DNA of 39,361 nt from Alphaproteobacteria bacterium (GTDB lineage: Bacteria; Pseudomonadota; Alphaproteobacteria; Geminicoccales; Geminicoccaceae). The DNA lies in the NCBI GenBank assembly GCA_027045875.1, contig JALUAG010000082.1, positions 1 to 39,361 on the forward strand, in the 5' to 3' direction. Below, piece after piece: positions 9,385 through 16,403 of this stretch (positions are counted from its first letter, which is position 1; every line of letters starts with the position of its first letter). The notes beneath the pieces are model-generated. The model did no database searches and had not been told where the DNA came from. It saw only the letters and a list, made by a program, of their open reading frames with translations. A program made the position numbers and the translations under genes.

Positions 9385-10080
9385 ATGTCCCAGCCCATCG
9401 ACGTCCGCGCCGCTGCCAAGGCGGCGCGCACGCCCGCGCAGATCGAGGCCTCGCGCCGCAACGGCGCCCGTTCGCGCGGTCCCCGCACCGCCGAGGGCAA
9501 GGCCCGCAGTGCCGCCAATTCGCGTCGTCACGGCCTCTGTTCGGCACAGCTCATGCTGCGCGGCGAGGAGGAGCGCCGGGCGTTCGCCGCCCTCCTCGCC
9601 GATCTGGAAGGCCGCCTCGCCCCGGAGGGCGAGACGGAGCGCCATCTGGTGGAGGAGCTGGCGACCATCGCCTGGCGTCAGCGCATGCTGCGCACCGTCG
9701 AGGCGCGTGCGCTGGAAGCGCTGGCCGGAGGCGAGCCGGCGCCCGGCCTGCCGACGCTGGCCACCCTCTGCCGTTACCGTGCCCGCCTCGACCGCGATCG
9801 TCGGCGCACGCTGGAGGCGCTCGAGGAGCTCCAGGAGCAGCGCCGCCGGCTGAGCGGCGCCGCCCGCATGGCCAATCCCGCCCAGCTCCGCTGGCTCGCC
9901 GCCCTCATCGAGCGCCGGCAGGACGGGGAAGGCACGAACGAACCCGAGCCGGTTCCCCCCTTCCGCGACCGGGACGCGGGCATGAACGAACCCGAGCCGG
10001 CCCGCGCTCGCGCGCGCAGCCCCCGGCCGGCCGTCGCCACCGGTTCGACCGCCGGCCCCGCGGAGGCCGGCCTTCCCTGA
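9385..10080 (+). CDS. Conserved hypothetical protein with SRNGARSRGP-type N-terminus and NEPEP repeats
   Basis: Protein of 231 residues starting at ATG 9385 behind GGAG. The N-terminus (EASRRNGARSRGPRTAEG, then NSRRHGLCS) matches a widespread family of uncharacterised bacterial proteins. A mostly helical, charged middle follows (about residues 50-180, RDRRRTLEALEELQEQRRR). The tail is disordered and rich in Pro/Arg, and it holds two copies of NEPEP coded by a 17-bp exact direct repeat 48 bp apart. No signal peptide or membrane segment is seen. The basic Gly/Ser/Arg N-terminus suggests nucleic-acid contact, but this is only inference. The function is not known. Confidence 0.75.
   Translation: MSQPIDVRAAAKAARTPAQIEASRRNGARSRGPRTAEGKARSAANSRRHGLCSAQLMLRGEEERRAFAALLADLEGRLAPEGETERHLVEELATIAWRQRMLRTVEARALEALAGGEPAPGLPTLATLCRYRARLDRDRRRTLEALEELQEQRRRLSGAARMANPAQLRWLAALIERRQDGEGTNEPEPVPPFRDRDAGMNEPEPARARARSPRPAVATGSTAGPAEAGLP
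9936..10000 (+). repeat. Two exact 17-bp direct repeats within a coding region
   Basis: GAACGAACCCGAGCCGG occurs at 9936-9952 and again at 9984-10000, a spacing of exactly 48 bp (16 codons). Both copies are in the same frame and encode NEPEP. The sequence between the copies is unrelated to what follows the second copy, so the repeat is the motif itself and not a long duplication. Confidence 0.9.
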
Positions 10081-10184
10081 CCGGGGGCTCGGCACGGTTC
10101 CGGAGACGCGCCCACCGGGTGTAGATACGGGTGGCGCCGAAGGTGGCCGATTCCCCGGCCGCCGGCCCCGTCGAGGAAACGCGC

Positions 10185-10898
10185 ATGCCCGGATCTCGCC
10201 CTGCCGGCACGATCGCGCCACCGGCGACGGATCGGTGCCGCGCATCGATCCGCTGGCCCACGGATCCGCGCGAGGCGCGGGCGCTGCAGGAGGCGCTGCG
10301 CGGGCGCGTGATCCGCGAGGACCGGAGCGGCGAGCCCCGCCAGGTGGCCGGCATCGACCTCGCCTACACCCGCCATCGTGACCTGACATGGGCGGCGGTG
10401 GCGCGGCTCTCCCTGCCGGGGCTCGAACTCGAGGAGAGCGTGCTGGCCGCTCTGCCGACGCGGTTCCCCTACGTGCCGGGACTCCTGTCCTTCCGCGAGA
10501 CGCCGGCGGTGCTCGAAGCCCTGCCGCTTCTTGCCCGCGCGCCCGATCTGCTGATGGTGGACGGGCACGGCTACGCCCATCCCCGCCGCTTCGGCATCGC
10601 CTGCCACATCGGCGTACTGACCGGCCTGCCGACGGTGGGCGTCGCCAAGTCGCGGCTCGTCGGCCGGCACGGGGAACCCGGCCCGGAGCGCGGCGACCGG
10701 GTGCCCCTCCTCGACGGCGGGGAGGTGATCGGCATGGTGCTGCGCACCCGCCGCGGGGTGAAGCCGGTCTACGTCTCGGTCGGCCATCTCGTGAGCCTGG
10801 AGCGGGCGGTCGATCTCGTCCTCGCCTGCGGCCGCGGCTTCCGCCTGCCGGAACCGACCCGGATCGCCGACCGGCTGTCGCGTGCCCATGGGGGATGA
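10185..10898 (+). CDS. nfi: Endonuclease V (deoxyinosine 3'-endonuclease)
   Basis: Repair enzyme of 237 residues that cuts the second phosphodiester bond 3' of deoxyinosine left by adenine deamination. The metal ligands are visible in order: D58 in AGIDLAY, E105 in YVPGLLSFRE and D126 in VDGHGYAHPRRFG, matching D35/E89/D110 of E. coli Nfi. The strand-separating PYVPG wedge is present, and VGVAKSRL is typical. The start is ATG 10185 behind GAGGAAA; the first 30 residues are extra compared with E. coli. The 3' end overlaps the next gene by 17 bp. Confidence 0.96.
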   Translation: MPGSRPAGTIAPPATDRCRASIRWPTDPREARALQEALRGRVIREDRSGEPRQVAGIDLAYTRHRDLTWAAVARLSLPGLELEESVLAALPTRFPYVPGLLSFRETPAVLEALPLLARAPDLLMVDGHGYAHPRRFGIACHIGVLTGLPTVGVAKSRLVGRHGEPGPERGDRVPLLDGGEVIGMVLRTRRGVKPVYVSVGHLVSLERAVDLVLACGRGFRLPEPTRIADRLSRAHGG

Positions 10899-12378
10899 GG
10901 CGGCAAGGGGCGTCGTGGTCGCCGGGACGCCGGCCGCGGCCCGGGCCGGCGCCGGGATCCTCGAAGCCGGCGGCAGCGCCGCCGATGCGGCGATCGCCAC
11001 CGCGCTCGCCCTCTGCGTGAGCGATCCCGCCAACGCCACCATCGCCGGCCGCGCCCAGATCCTGTGGCGCGACGCCACGGGCATGATGGGGACGATCGAC
11101 GGGACCACGCGGGTGCCCGCCCGGGTGCCCGCGCAGGCGCCGCCGGTGCCGCTGCCCGGTCTGCCGGCGGCCCTCTTCCGGCTCCATCGCGAACGCGGCC
11201 GTCTCCCGTTCCCGCGCCTCCTGGAACCGGCGCTCGCGCTGGCGGCGGAGGGCTTCGCGGTGACGCCCCGGCTCGCCGCCGCCTGGCGGCGACAGGCGCC
11301 ACGGCTTATGCGCGATCCGGTCGCCTCCCGCGTCTTTCTCGATGCCCGCGGGCGGGCGCCGGCAGCGGGGGCCCGGTTCCGGCAGCCCGGCCTCGCGCGG
11401 CTCCTGGAGGCGATGGCGCGGCAGCCCCCCGGGCGTTTCGAGGCGCTGCTGCTGCGCGCCCATCCCCTGGCCGCCGCGGCGGCGACCGGCGGCCGCCCGG
11501 CGCCCGACGGGGAGCTTCTCGAAGGGCACCGCTTCGGCCGGGCGATCGCGACGGTGGGAAGGCAGGGCTGGGGCCACGCCCTCCTCCTGCTCCTGGCCCT
11601 GCTCGAAGGCTCGGGCGGGGCCTGCGATCCCGGCGATGCCGCCTGCCTCGCCCGCCTCGCCGCCTGCGTCGCCTGGGCGGTCCACGACCGCGCGCGGGCG
11701 GCGCCGCGCGACGGGCCGGAGCCCGATCCCGCCGTGCTCGACCGGCTGCTGGCCCCCGATCACGTGGCCGCTCGCCTCGAGGAGGTAGAGCGCTGCCGCC
11801 TGCCGCCCCTTCCGCGGCCGGGCGGCGGCCGGTGGGGGGATACGACCCATCTCTCGGTGATCGGACCGGACGGCGAGGCGGTGGCCGTGACCCTCTCCGC
11901 CGGTCCCCATTTCGGCAGCGCCATCGCCGATCGGGCATTCGGCCATCTCTATCCGCTGAGCTACCGGATGGCGGCCGGGAGGGCCGGGCCGGGGCCGGAC
12001 CGGACGGAGATGACCCCCGCCCTGGTGGCGGGCGACGGCGGACGCCTGCTCGTGCTCGGCGCCGGTGGCAGCGAGCGCATCCCGGCGGCGGTCGGCCTCG
12101 TCCTCTGGCACCTGATGGCGCGGCGGCTTTCCCCCGCCGAGGCGGTGGCGGCGCCGCGGGTGGTGGTCCACGGCGGCGCCCTGCGTCTGTGGGAAGGTGC
12201 GCCCGGGGCGCTCGTCGCGGCGCTCCGTGCCCTCGGCCGGCCGGTGGCGAGGGCGGATGCGGAAGGCCCCGATCACTGCGGCATCGTGCATCTCGCGGCA
12301 ACGGATGCCGGCGGCCTGCCGGACGGGGCCGCCGATCCCGCCTGGGACGGGGCGGTGGCGGTCGCCGGCGCGCCCTAG
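10882..12378 (+). CDS. Gamma-glutamyltranspeptidase-like N-terminal nucleophile hydrolase
   Basis: Divergent Ntn-hydrolase of 498 residues. The start of the GGT fold is recognisable (VVVAGTPAAARAGAGILEAGGSAADAA). The autoprocessing/catalytic threonine is T321 in RWGDTTHLSVIGPDGEAVAV, matching the TTHxSV motif. The later GGSERIPAAV segment takes the place of the GGxxI oxyanion region. It is shorter than E. coli GGT (580) and has no signal peptide, so it is probably cytoplasmic. The substrate may not be glutathione. It overlaps nfi by 17 bp, and its last 4 bp overlap the tail of the convergent flavin reductase gene. Confidence 0.82.
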   Translation: MPMGDEAARGVVVAGTPAAARAGAGILEAGGSAADAAIATALALCVSDPANATIAGRAQILWRDATGMMGTIDGTTRVPARVPAQAPPVPLPGLPAALFRLHRERGRLPFPRLLEPALALAAEGFAVTPRLAAAWRRQAPRLMRDPVASRVFLDARGRAPAAGARFRQPGLARLLEAMARQPPGRFEALLLRAHPLAAAAATGGRPAPDGELLEGHRFGRAIATVGRQGWGHALLLLLALLEGSGGACDPGDAACLARLAACVAWAVHDRARAAPRDGPEPDPAVLDRLLAPDHVAARLEEVERCRLPPLPRPGGGRWGDTTHLSVIGPDGEAVAVTLSAGPHFGSAIADRAFGHLYPLSYRMAAGRAGPGPDRTEMTPALVAGDGGRLLVLGAGGSERIPAAVGLVLWHLMARRLSPAEAVAAPRVVVHGGALRLWEGAPGALVAALRALGRPVARADAEGPDHCGIVHLAATDAGGLPDGAADPAWDGAVAVAGAP

Positions 12379-12881
12379 AGCCGGTCGGCGCGGGCGTAGC
12401 GGCGGCTGCCGTAGAGGAGCGGCTGGCCGGCGCCGGCGAAGGCCTCGATCACCTCGCCGATGAAGATGCGGTGGGTGCCGGCGTCGTAGGAGGTGAGGAG
12501 CCGGCAGTCGAAGGCGGCGACCGCTCCCTGCAGGATGGGCGCCCCCGAATAGTGGACCCGCCACTCCGCGCAGCCGAAGTCGAAGGGGGGCCCGGAGGGG
12601 GAGCGGCCGGCGAAGATCTGGGCCACCTCCCGCTGTTCGGTGCTCAGCACGTTGACCCCGAACACGCGGTTCTCGGCGATCGCCCGGCAGGCGGGGCTGC
12701 GGCGGTTGATGCAGGCGAGCAGGAGGGGCGGATCGGCGGACACCGAGCTCATGGCGCTCACCGTCACCCCGAAGCGTCCGGCGCCGCCGTCGGTGGTGAC
12801 GATGGTCACACTCGCCATCACCCGGCCCATGGCGCCGATGAAGGCCTCGCGCAGCCGTTCCGGCGTCTGTTCCTCGATCAC
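12375..12881 (-). CDS. Flavin reductase-domain protein (flavin:NAD(P)H oxidoreductase-like)
   Basis: FMN-binding split-barrel protein of 168 residues. Conserved parts are EAFIGAMGRVMASVTIVTT at the N-terminus, GVTVSAMSSVSADPPLLLACINRRS in the flavin site, FGVNVLS and a C-terminal HRIFIGEV strand. Such proteins usually supply reduced flavin to a two-component monooxygenase; no monooxygenase gene is next to it. The start is set at GTG 12881, with GGAGG 5 nt upstream. A longer frame to 12950 exists but has an unrelated arginine-rich extension. Confidence 0.85.
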   Translation of the reverse strand: MIEEQTPERLREAFIGAMGRVMASVTIVTTDGGAGRFGVTVSAMSSVSADPPLLLACINRRSPACRAIAENRVFGVNVLSTEQREVAQIFAGRSPSGPPFDFGCAEWRVHYSGAPILQGAVAAFDCRLLTSYDAGTHRIFIGEVIEAFAGAGQPLLYGSRRYARADRL

Positions 12882-12962
12882 CCGCACCTCCACCAACGGG
12901 GCGTCACTGCAACAGGAACGGGACGGCGTCAATCGGCGTCGCGTGCGCACCGCCGGCGGCCG

Positions 12963-12995
12963 TTAACGGAACGTCAAGCCGGCGCGTGATATGGG
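12963..12995 (+). promoter_or_regulatory. CtrA-like box with promoter-like element, weak copy
   Basis: GTTAAC followed by TTAA-N7-TCAA (12963-12977) and, at the same distance as in the other two copies, TATGGG (12990-12995). It lies 41 bp before the small secreted protein gene at 13037. The second half-site is degenerate, so support comes mainly from spacing and position. Confidence 0.3.
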
Positions 12996-13036
12996 AGCGC
13001 GGTACCGGCCGGCACGGCCGCCGCGGAGTGGAGACG

Positions 13037-13357
13037 ATGCGTCGAGCGATCCTGCCCCTCGCCCTGTCCTGGCTGCTCGCAGCCGGAGCGGACCGGCTCG
13101 CGGCCGAGCCGCCGTCGGCGGGCCCTGCGCTCTGCGACGACTACCGCACCATCGTCGAGCTGCTGGCGCGGCGCTACGACGAGCGGCCGCTGTCGCTGGG
13201 GCTCGGCGACGACGGCCGGGTGATCGAACTGTTCACCTCGCGGGACGGCGGGAGCTGGACCATGCTCAGCGTGGCGCCCGACGGGCGCAGCTGCGTGCTG
13301 GCCACCGGCCGCAGCTGGCAGCGGCGTCGTGCCGCCATCGCGGAACCCGGGGCGTGA
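13037..13357 (+). CDS. Small exported protein of unknown function
   Basis: Protein of 106 residues starting at ATG 13037 behind GGAG. A signal peptide (MRRAILPLALSWLLAAGADRLAA) is followed by a short domain with two cysteines (in ALCDDY and RSCVLATG), which may form a disulphide. The stretch ELLARRYDERPLSLGLGDDG and the following strands VIELFTSRDGGSWTMLSVAPDG give a pattern I have seen annotated only as hypothetical in alphaproteobacteria. I do not recognise a function. The GTTAAC box at 12963 is the likely promoter. Confidence 0.75.
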   Translation: MRRAILPLALSWLLAAGADRLAAEPPSAGPALCDDYRTIVELLARRYDERPLSLGLGDDGRVIELFTSRDGGSWTMLSVAPDGRSCVLATGRSWQRRRAAIAEPGA

Positions 13358-13398
13358 TCGGGGCCACGGCGCCGGCCGGCGCCGGCTTGCGTGCGGGA

Positions 13399-13665
13399 TC
13401 AGTGGCGGGCGCGGCTCGGCGTCTCGAGATCGGCGAGGCCGCTGCTGTCCTTTTCGTCGAACAGCCAGGCGAGAAGCGCGTCCTCGACCGCCCGCCGGGT
13501 GGTCTCGGGATAGGCGCGCAGGCAGCGGAAGGCCTCCTCGAGGAGGGCCTCGTCGTTGCGCCGCAGGGCGGCGTCGAAGCGGGCGAAGAGCAGCGAATCG
13601 GTGCCCAGGACCGCAGCGAGGCGCTGCCGGAGCCCGCCCAGGGAAACTATCCGCACGTTGGCCAT
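13399..13665 (-). CDS. Small hypothetical protein
   Basis: Predicted soluble, helical protein of 88 residues starting at ATG 13665, with GGGAAG 8 nt upstream. Sequence features are LRQRLAAVLGTDSLLFARFDAAL, an acidic helix RRNDEALLEEAFRCLRAYP and DALLAWLFDEKD. There is no cysteine pattern, signal peptide or known domain. It is convergent with the small exported protein gene, and its upstream side is the AT-rich stretch near 13710-13735. I do not recognise the family. Confidence 0.6.
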   Translation of the reverse strand: MANVRIVSLGGLRQRLAAVLGTDSLLFARFDAALRRNDEALLEEAFRCLRAYPETTRRAVEDALLAWLFDEKDSSGLADLETPSRARH

Positions 13666-13761
13666 CTCTTGTCTTCCCGCTGCCGTCAACGCGTTTCGGG
13701 GTCGTCGTGATTTTGCTAAAATTTTATCGATCCCGCTGGGCGGCGCAACGCAGCAGGCGGG

Positions 13762-13790
13762 TTGCCAGCCCTACCGCAATACGCTTTAAG
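13762..13790 (+). promoter_or_regulatory. Possible sigma-70-type promoter of mlaA
   Basis: TTGCCA (13762-13767), 17 bases, TTTAAG (13785-13790), in a gap that is less GC-rich than its surroundings and about 105 bp before mlaA. The -10 match is weak, so this is only a suggestion. Confidence 0.25.
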
Positions 13791-13895
13791 AGCCGGCAGC
13801 GGAGGGGGGTGGCAATCCGGAAGACTCTCGCAGGGCAGGCGCAGGAGCGCGAAGCACGCCGATGCGCGAGCAAGGTGCCGCTGCCGGAATTCCCG

Positions 13896-14660
13896 ATGAG
13901 ACTCGCGCGAATCCCGACCGTACTCCTGGTCCTCGGCCTGACCCTCGCCGGACCCGCGCGGGCGGAGGAAAACAACGGCGATCCGTTCGAACCGTTCAAC
14001 CGCGCCGTGTTCGCGTTCAACCGGGTGGTCGACGGGCTGGTGCTGAAGCCGGCCTCGGAGCTCTACGGGCTGACGGTCCCGGGTCCGGCCAAGACCGCGG
14101 TCGCCAACCTTCTCGACACCTTGCGAGCGCCCGTCGTCTTCATCAACGATCTCCTCCAGGGAGAACGGGAACGAGCCGGGATCACCCTTTCCCGCTTCAT
14201 GATCAACGGCACGCTCGGCTTCTTCGGCCTCTTCGACATGGCCGCGGAATTCGGATACGTGAGGCATCGCGAGGATTTCGGCCAGACCCTGGCCGTCCAC
14301 GGCGTCGGCGAGGGCCCCTATCTCGTGCTGCCCCTTCTGGGCCCTTCCAACCCGCGCGACGCGATCGGTCTGCTGGTCGACTCTTTCCTGTTCGACCCCA
14401 TGGGCTATCTTGCCTCGACGCGGGCGAGGACGCTACGCACCGCCACGAGCGCGGTGGTCACCCGATACGAACTCGGACCCTCGCTCGACGAGCTGGAACG
14501 CACCAGTCTCGACTTCTACGCCGCCCTGCGCAGCGTCTATCGGCAGCGACGCCAGGCGGAGATACGCAACGGCGCGCCCCCCTCGGATGCCGGCTACGAG
14601 GACATCTTCGATGAAACCTTCGACGACATGTTGTCCGAAGACGCCCCTGCCGTGGAATGA
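13896..14660 (+). CDS. mlaA: MlaA/VacJ family outer-membrane lipid-asymmetry protein
   Basis: MlaA removes phospholipids from the outer leaflet of the outer membrane and hands them to MlaC. The protein has 254 residues with a signal peptide (MRLARIPTVLLVLGLTLAGPARA). The family core follows: NGDPFEPFNRAVFAFNRVVD, then RFMINGTLGFFGLFDMAAEFG, REDFGQTL, GPYLVLPLLGPSNPRDAIG and a C-terminal acidic tail. Unlike E. coli MlaA it has no lipobox cysteine, as is common in alphaproteobacteria. It overlaps the following MlaC-like gene, so the two probably act as a pair. The MlaFEDB inner-membrane transporter is not in this window. Confidence 0.95.
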   Translation: MRLARIPTVLLVLGLTLAGPARAEENNGDPFEPFNRAVFAFNRVVDGLVLKPASELYGLTVPGPAKTAVANLLDTLRAPVVFINDLLQGERERAGITLSRFMINGTLGFFGLFDMAAEFGYVRHREDFGQTLAVHGVGEGPYLVLPLLGPSNPRDAIGLLVDSFLFDPMGYLASTRARTLRTATSAVVTRYELGPSLDELERTSLDFYAALRSVYRQRRQAEIRNGAPPSDAGYEDIFDETFDDMLSEDAPAVE

Positions 14661-15306
14661 GCCGGCCGTCGGCGGCCGCTGGTCGCGACGTTCGCTCCTG
14701 CTCACGGCGGGAACGCTGCCGGTCGCGGCGGTGGCGCTTCCTGCGCTCGCCGCCCGCTCGCAGGAAGCGGCCGTCTTCATCCGACGGATGGTCGACCGGG
14801 CACTCGAGATCCTCTCCCGAACCGACAGGAGCCGGGAGGCGCGGATCGCCGAACTCGAACGGCTGCTCGAGGAGGCGACCGATCTCGACCTCATCGCCAA
14901 GCTCGTGCTCGGCGCCTACTGGCGCAAGGCGACGCCGGAACAGCGGCGGCGCTATCTCCAACTGTTCCGCAAGATGATCCGCAGGCAGATTGCGGCCAAC
15001 ATCAGCCGCTACGACGGCCAGCGGATCGAGATCGTCGGCAGTCGGGACATCGACGATCGCGATATCATGGTACGTACACTGGTCTACGATTCGAAGCGCG
15101 ACGCACCCTATCGCATCGACTGGCGGGTCCGGCATTCCGACGGCCGCTTCCTGATCATCGACGTGGTCGGCGAGGGCGTCAGCCTGCTGATCACCAAGCG
15201 CAAGGAATTCGGAGAGATCGTCAGCGCCAAGGGGATCGAAGGGCTGCTCACGGCGATGGCCCGCAAGATCGAAGGAAACGACGATCCGCCACGCGCGCGC
15301 AGCTGA
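14611..15306 (+). CDS. mlaC: MlaC/Ttg2D-family phospholipid-binding protein with twin-arginine signal
   Basis: Periplasmic lipid carrier of 231 residues for the Mla pathway. The start is taken as ATG 14611, inside the end of mlaA (50-bp overlap) behind GAGGA; no ATG lies closer to the signal. The leader contains SRRSLLLTAGTLPVAAVALP, a twin-arginine pattern, which is unusual because E. coli MlaC is Sec-exported. The MlaC domain shows LVLGAYWRKATPEQRRRYLQ, DRDIMVRTLVYDS and the segment YRIDWRVRHSDGRFLIIDV, typical of the family. It ends KGIEGLLTAMARKI. The overlap suggests coupled synthesis with MlaA. Confidence 0.9.
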   Translation: MKPSTTCCPKTPLPWNEPAVGGRWSRRSLLLTAGTLPVAAVALPALAARSQEAAVFIRRMVDRALEILSRTDRSREARIAELERLLEEATDLDLIAKLVLGAYWRKATPEQRRRYLQLFRKMIRRQIAANISRYDGQRIEIVGSRDIDDRDIMVRTLVYDSKRDAPYRIDWRVRHSDGRFLIIDVVGEGVSLLITKRKEFGEIVSAKGIEGLLTAMARKIEGNDDPPRARS

Positions 15307-15427
15307 CGACGACCCGCGATGCGACATCCCGGGGAGAACGTCCCGCCATGGTGATCGCGCGCTCGCTCCCGCATGACGCGGCCCGGCGGCCAGGGTTCCG
15401 TCCGATGTCGAAGAATTCGCCGCCGGG

Positions 15428-15459
15428 TTAACTCCCGTTTTACCTCTTCGCCCTATGAT
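15428..15459 (+). promoter_or_regulatory. CtrA-like box with promoter-like element, copy 2
   Basis: TTAA (15428-15431), seven bases, TTTACC (15439-15444), nine bases, TATGAT (15454-15459). Spacing is identical to the copy at 982-1013. No protein gene follows; the candidate small RNA does, with an expected start near 15466. Confidence 0.5.
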
Positions 15460-15465
15460 CGCCGC

Positions 15466-15572
15466 CGGCACCGAAGACGAGCCGCGAGGCTTCGATCTTC
15501 GGCCTTCGTCCTCCCTGACGTTGTGATGCCTCCCCGAAAACTTGGCCGCCGGTGATCCGGCGGCCTTTTTTT
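15466..15572 (+). ncRNA. Candidate small regulatory RNA
   Basis: A stretch of about 107 nt between mlaC and the convergent S24-type regulator, with no coding potential. It has a promoter-like element just upstream and a perfect intrinsic terminator at its end. The 5' part folds into a long hairpin (15471-15502): arms CCGAAGACGAGCC and GGCTTCGATCTTCGG around a GCGA (GNRA) tetraloop. The middle is predicted single-stranded and holds two anti-Shine-Dalgarno-like C-rich motifs, TCCTCCC (15509-15515) and CCTCCCC (15529-15535). The architecture of 5' hairpin, exposed CCUCC and terminator is that of many trans-acting alphaproteobacterial sRNAs. No known Rfam family is recognised. It could instead be just the trailer of the mla operon. 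Confidence 0.5.
15544..15572 (+). terminator. Perfect Rho-independent terminator
   Basis: GGCCGCCGG (15544-15552), loop TGAT, CCGGCGGCC (15557-15565), then seven T (15566-15572). It is the only textbook intrinsic terminator noticed in the window. It ends the candidate sRNA and possibly mlaAC read-through. Confidence 0.93.
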
Positions 15573-15623
15573 CCGCCATCCGGGCCGCGGCACGACCGTC
15601 CCCACCCGGGCCCGGCGGTCCGT

Positions 15624-16265
15624 CTACTGGCTCACCCAGACGATCCGCGACAGCCAGCTCAGGGCCTCGAGATCGAAGGTGGTCTCGCGCTCCGTGACCA
15701 CCGGATGGCGCAGCACCACCCGCGCCGCGGTGCGCCGTTCGAGCAGCCCCACCGCCAGCTCCTCGCTCCTGAGATGGACGAGGACCCGGTCGTTGCGCCG
15801 CACGCTGCTGTTGGGTGAGACCACCAGCAGATCGCCGGCCCGGTAGACGGGCGGTGCGAGATCCCGGTCGAGTTCGAGGATGTAGGCCTGGGGATCGTCG
15901 ATCTGCGGGAACTCGATCTCTTCCCAGCGCTCGCCGACGGGAAAGCCGGCGGCGTCGAAATTCCCGCCCGCCGCCACCTCGCTCAGCCGGATCGCCTTGA
16001 GCCGCTGCAGGGAGACGATGCCCCCCGGCCCCCGCCGGTCCTCGATGAGCGCCACCAGCTCGGCCATGCTGCTGCCGGTCGCCTGAAGGATCTTGGCCAG
16101 GCTCTCGGTGCTCGGCCAGCGGGCCTTGCCCTCCTTGGTCTTGCGCTTGCTCTTGTTGAACGTCGTCGGATCGAGCCCGGCCTTGCGCGCCAGCCCCGAG
16201 GGCGACATGCCGTGCATCTCGGCGAGCCGGTCGATGCCCTTCCAGATGTCTTCGTGTGTCAGCAT
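15624..16265 (-). CDS. Helix-turn-helix transcriptional regulator with degenerate S24/LexA-like domain
   Basis: Repressor-type protein of 213 residues. The N-terminal HTH covers about residues 5-65: SPSGLARKAGLDPTTFNKSK, with the recognition helix in the second half, then WPSTESLAKILQATG. The C-terminal S24-like domain spans about 92-213 (AYILELDRDLAPPVYRAGDL, LVVSPNSSVRRNDRVLV). Alphaproteobacterial relatives usually have GDSMEPVYR-type and AKxL-type motifs holding the catalytic Ser and Lys. Here those positions read RDLAPPVYR and VGLL, so both residues seem lost and self-cleavage is unlikely. Start ATG 16265 behind GGAAGG; an in-frame GTG at 16280 is possible. It is divergent from the phage-like block and faces a strong operator-like inverted repeat. 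Confidence 0.85.
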   Translation of the reverse strand: MLTHEDIWKGIDRLAEMHGMSPSGLARKAGLDPTTFNKSKRKTKEGKARWPSTESLAKILQATGSSMAELVALIEDRRGPGGIVSLQRLKAIRLSEVAAGGNFDAAGFPVGERWEEIEFPQIDDPQAYILELDRDLAPPVYRAGDLLVVSPNSSVRRNDRVLVHLRSEELAVGLLERRTAARVVLRHPVVTERETTFDLEALSWLSRIVWVSQ

Positions 16266-16305
16266 GGGGGACCCTTCCACGCATGCGCCGCCCGTCCTCG
16301 GCGCC

Positions 16306-16359
16306 CTAGGAACATTATCTTGACAACGAGGTGACCTGTCATCAGGATAATTGTCCTAG
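16306..16359. promoter_or_regulatory. Operator-like inverted repeat in the divergent promoter region
   Basis: CTAGGAACATTATC (16306-16319) and GATAATTGTCCTAG (16346-16359) form an inverted repeat, 12 of 14 positions matching. Nested inside is TGACA (16321-16325) with TGTCA (16337-16341). Leftward, ATGACA-17-GATAAT forms a plausible promoter for the regulator. Rightward, TTGACA (16320-16325) and GATAAT (16346-16351) are 20 bp apart, longer than usual. The arms overlap both -10 regions, as expected for an autoregulatory repressor. Confidence 0.65.
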
Positions 16360-16403
16360 CCCTGCCCACCATCCCGGTGTCCGCCGGCAGCCGGAGGAAG
16401 GAG

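Noticed and set aside
12882-12950. N-terminal extension of the flavin reductase
   Set aside because: Arg/Ser-rich, unlike the family, and the GTG at 12881 has a well-placed GGAGG.
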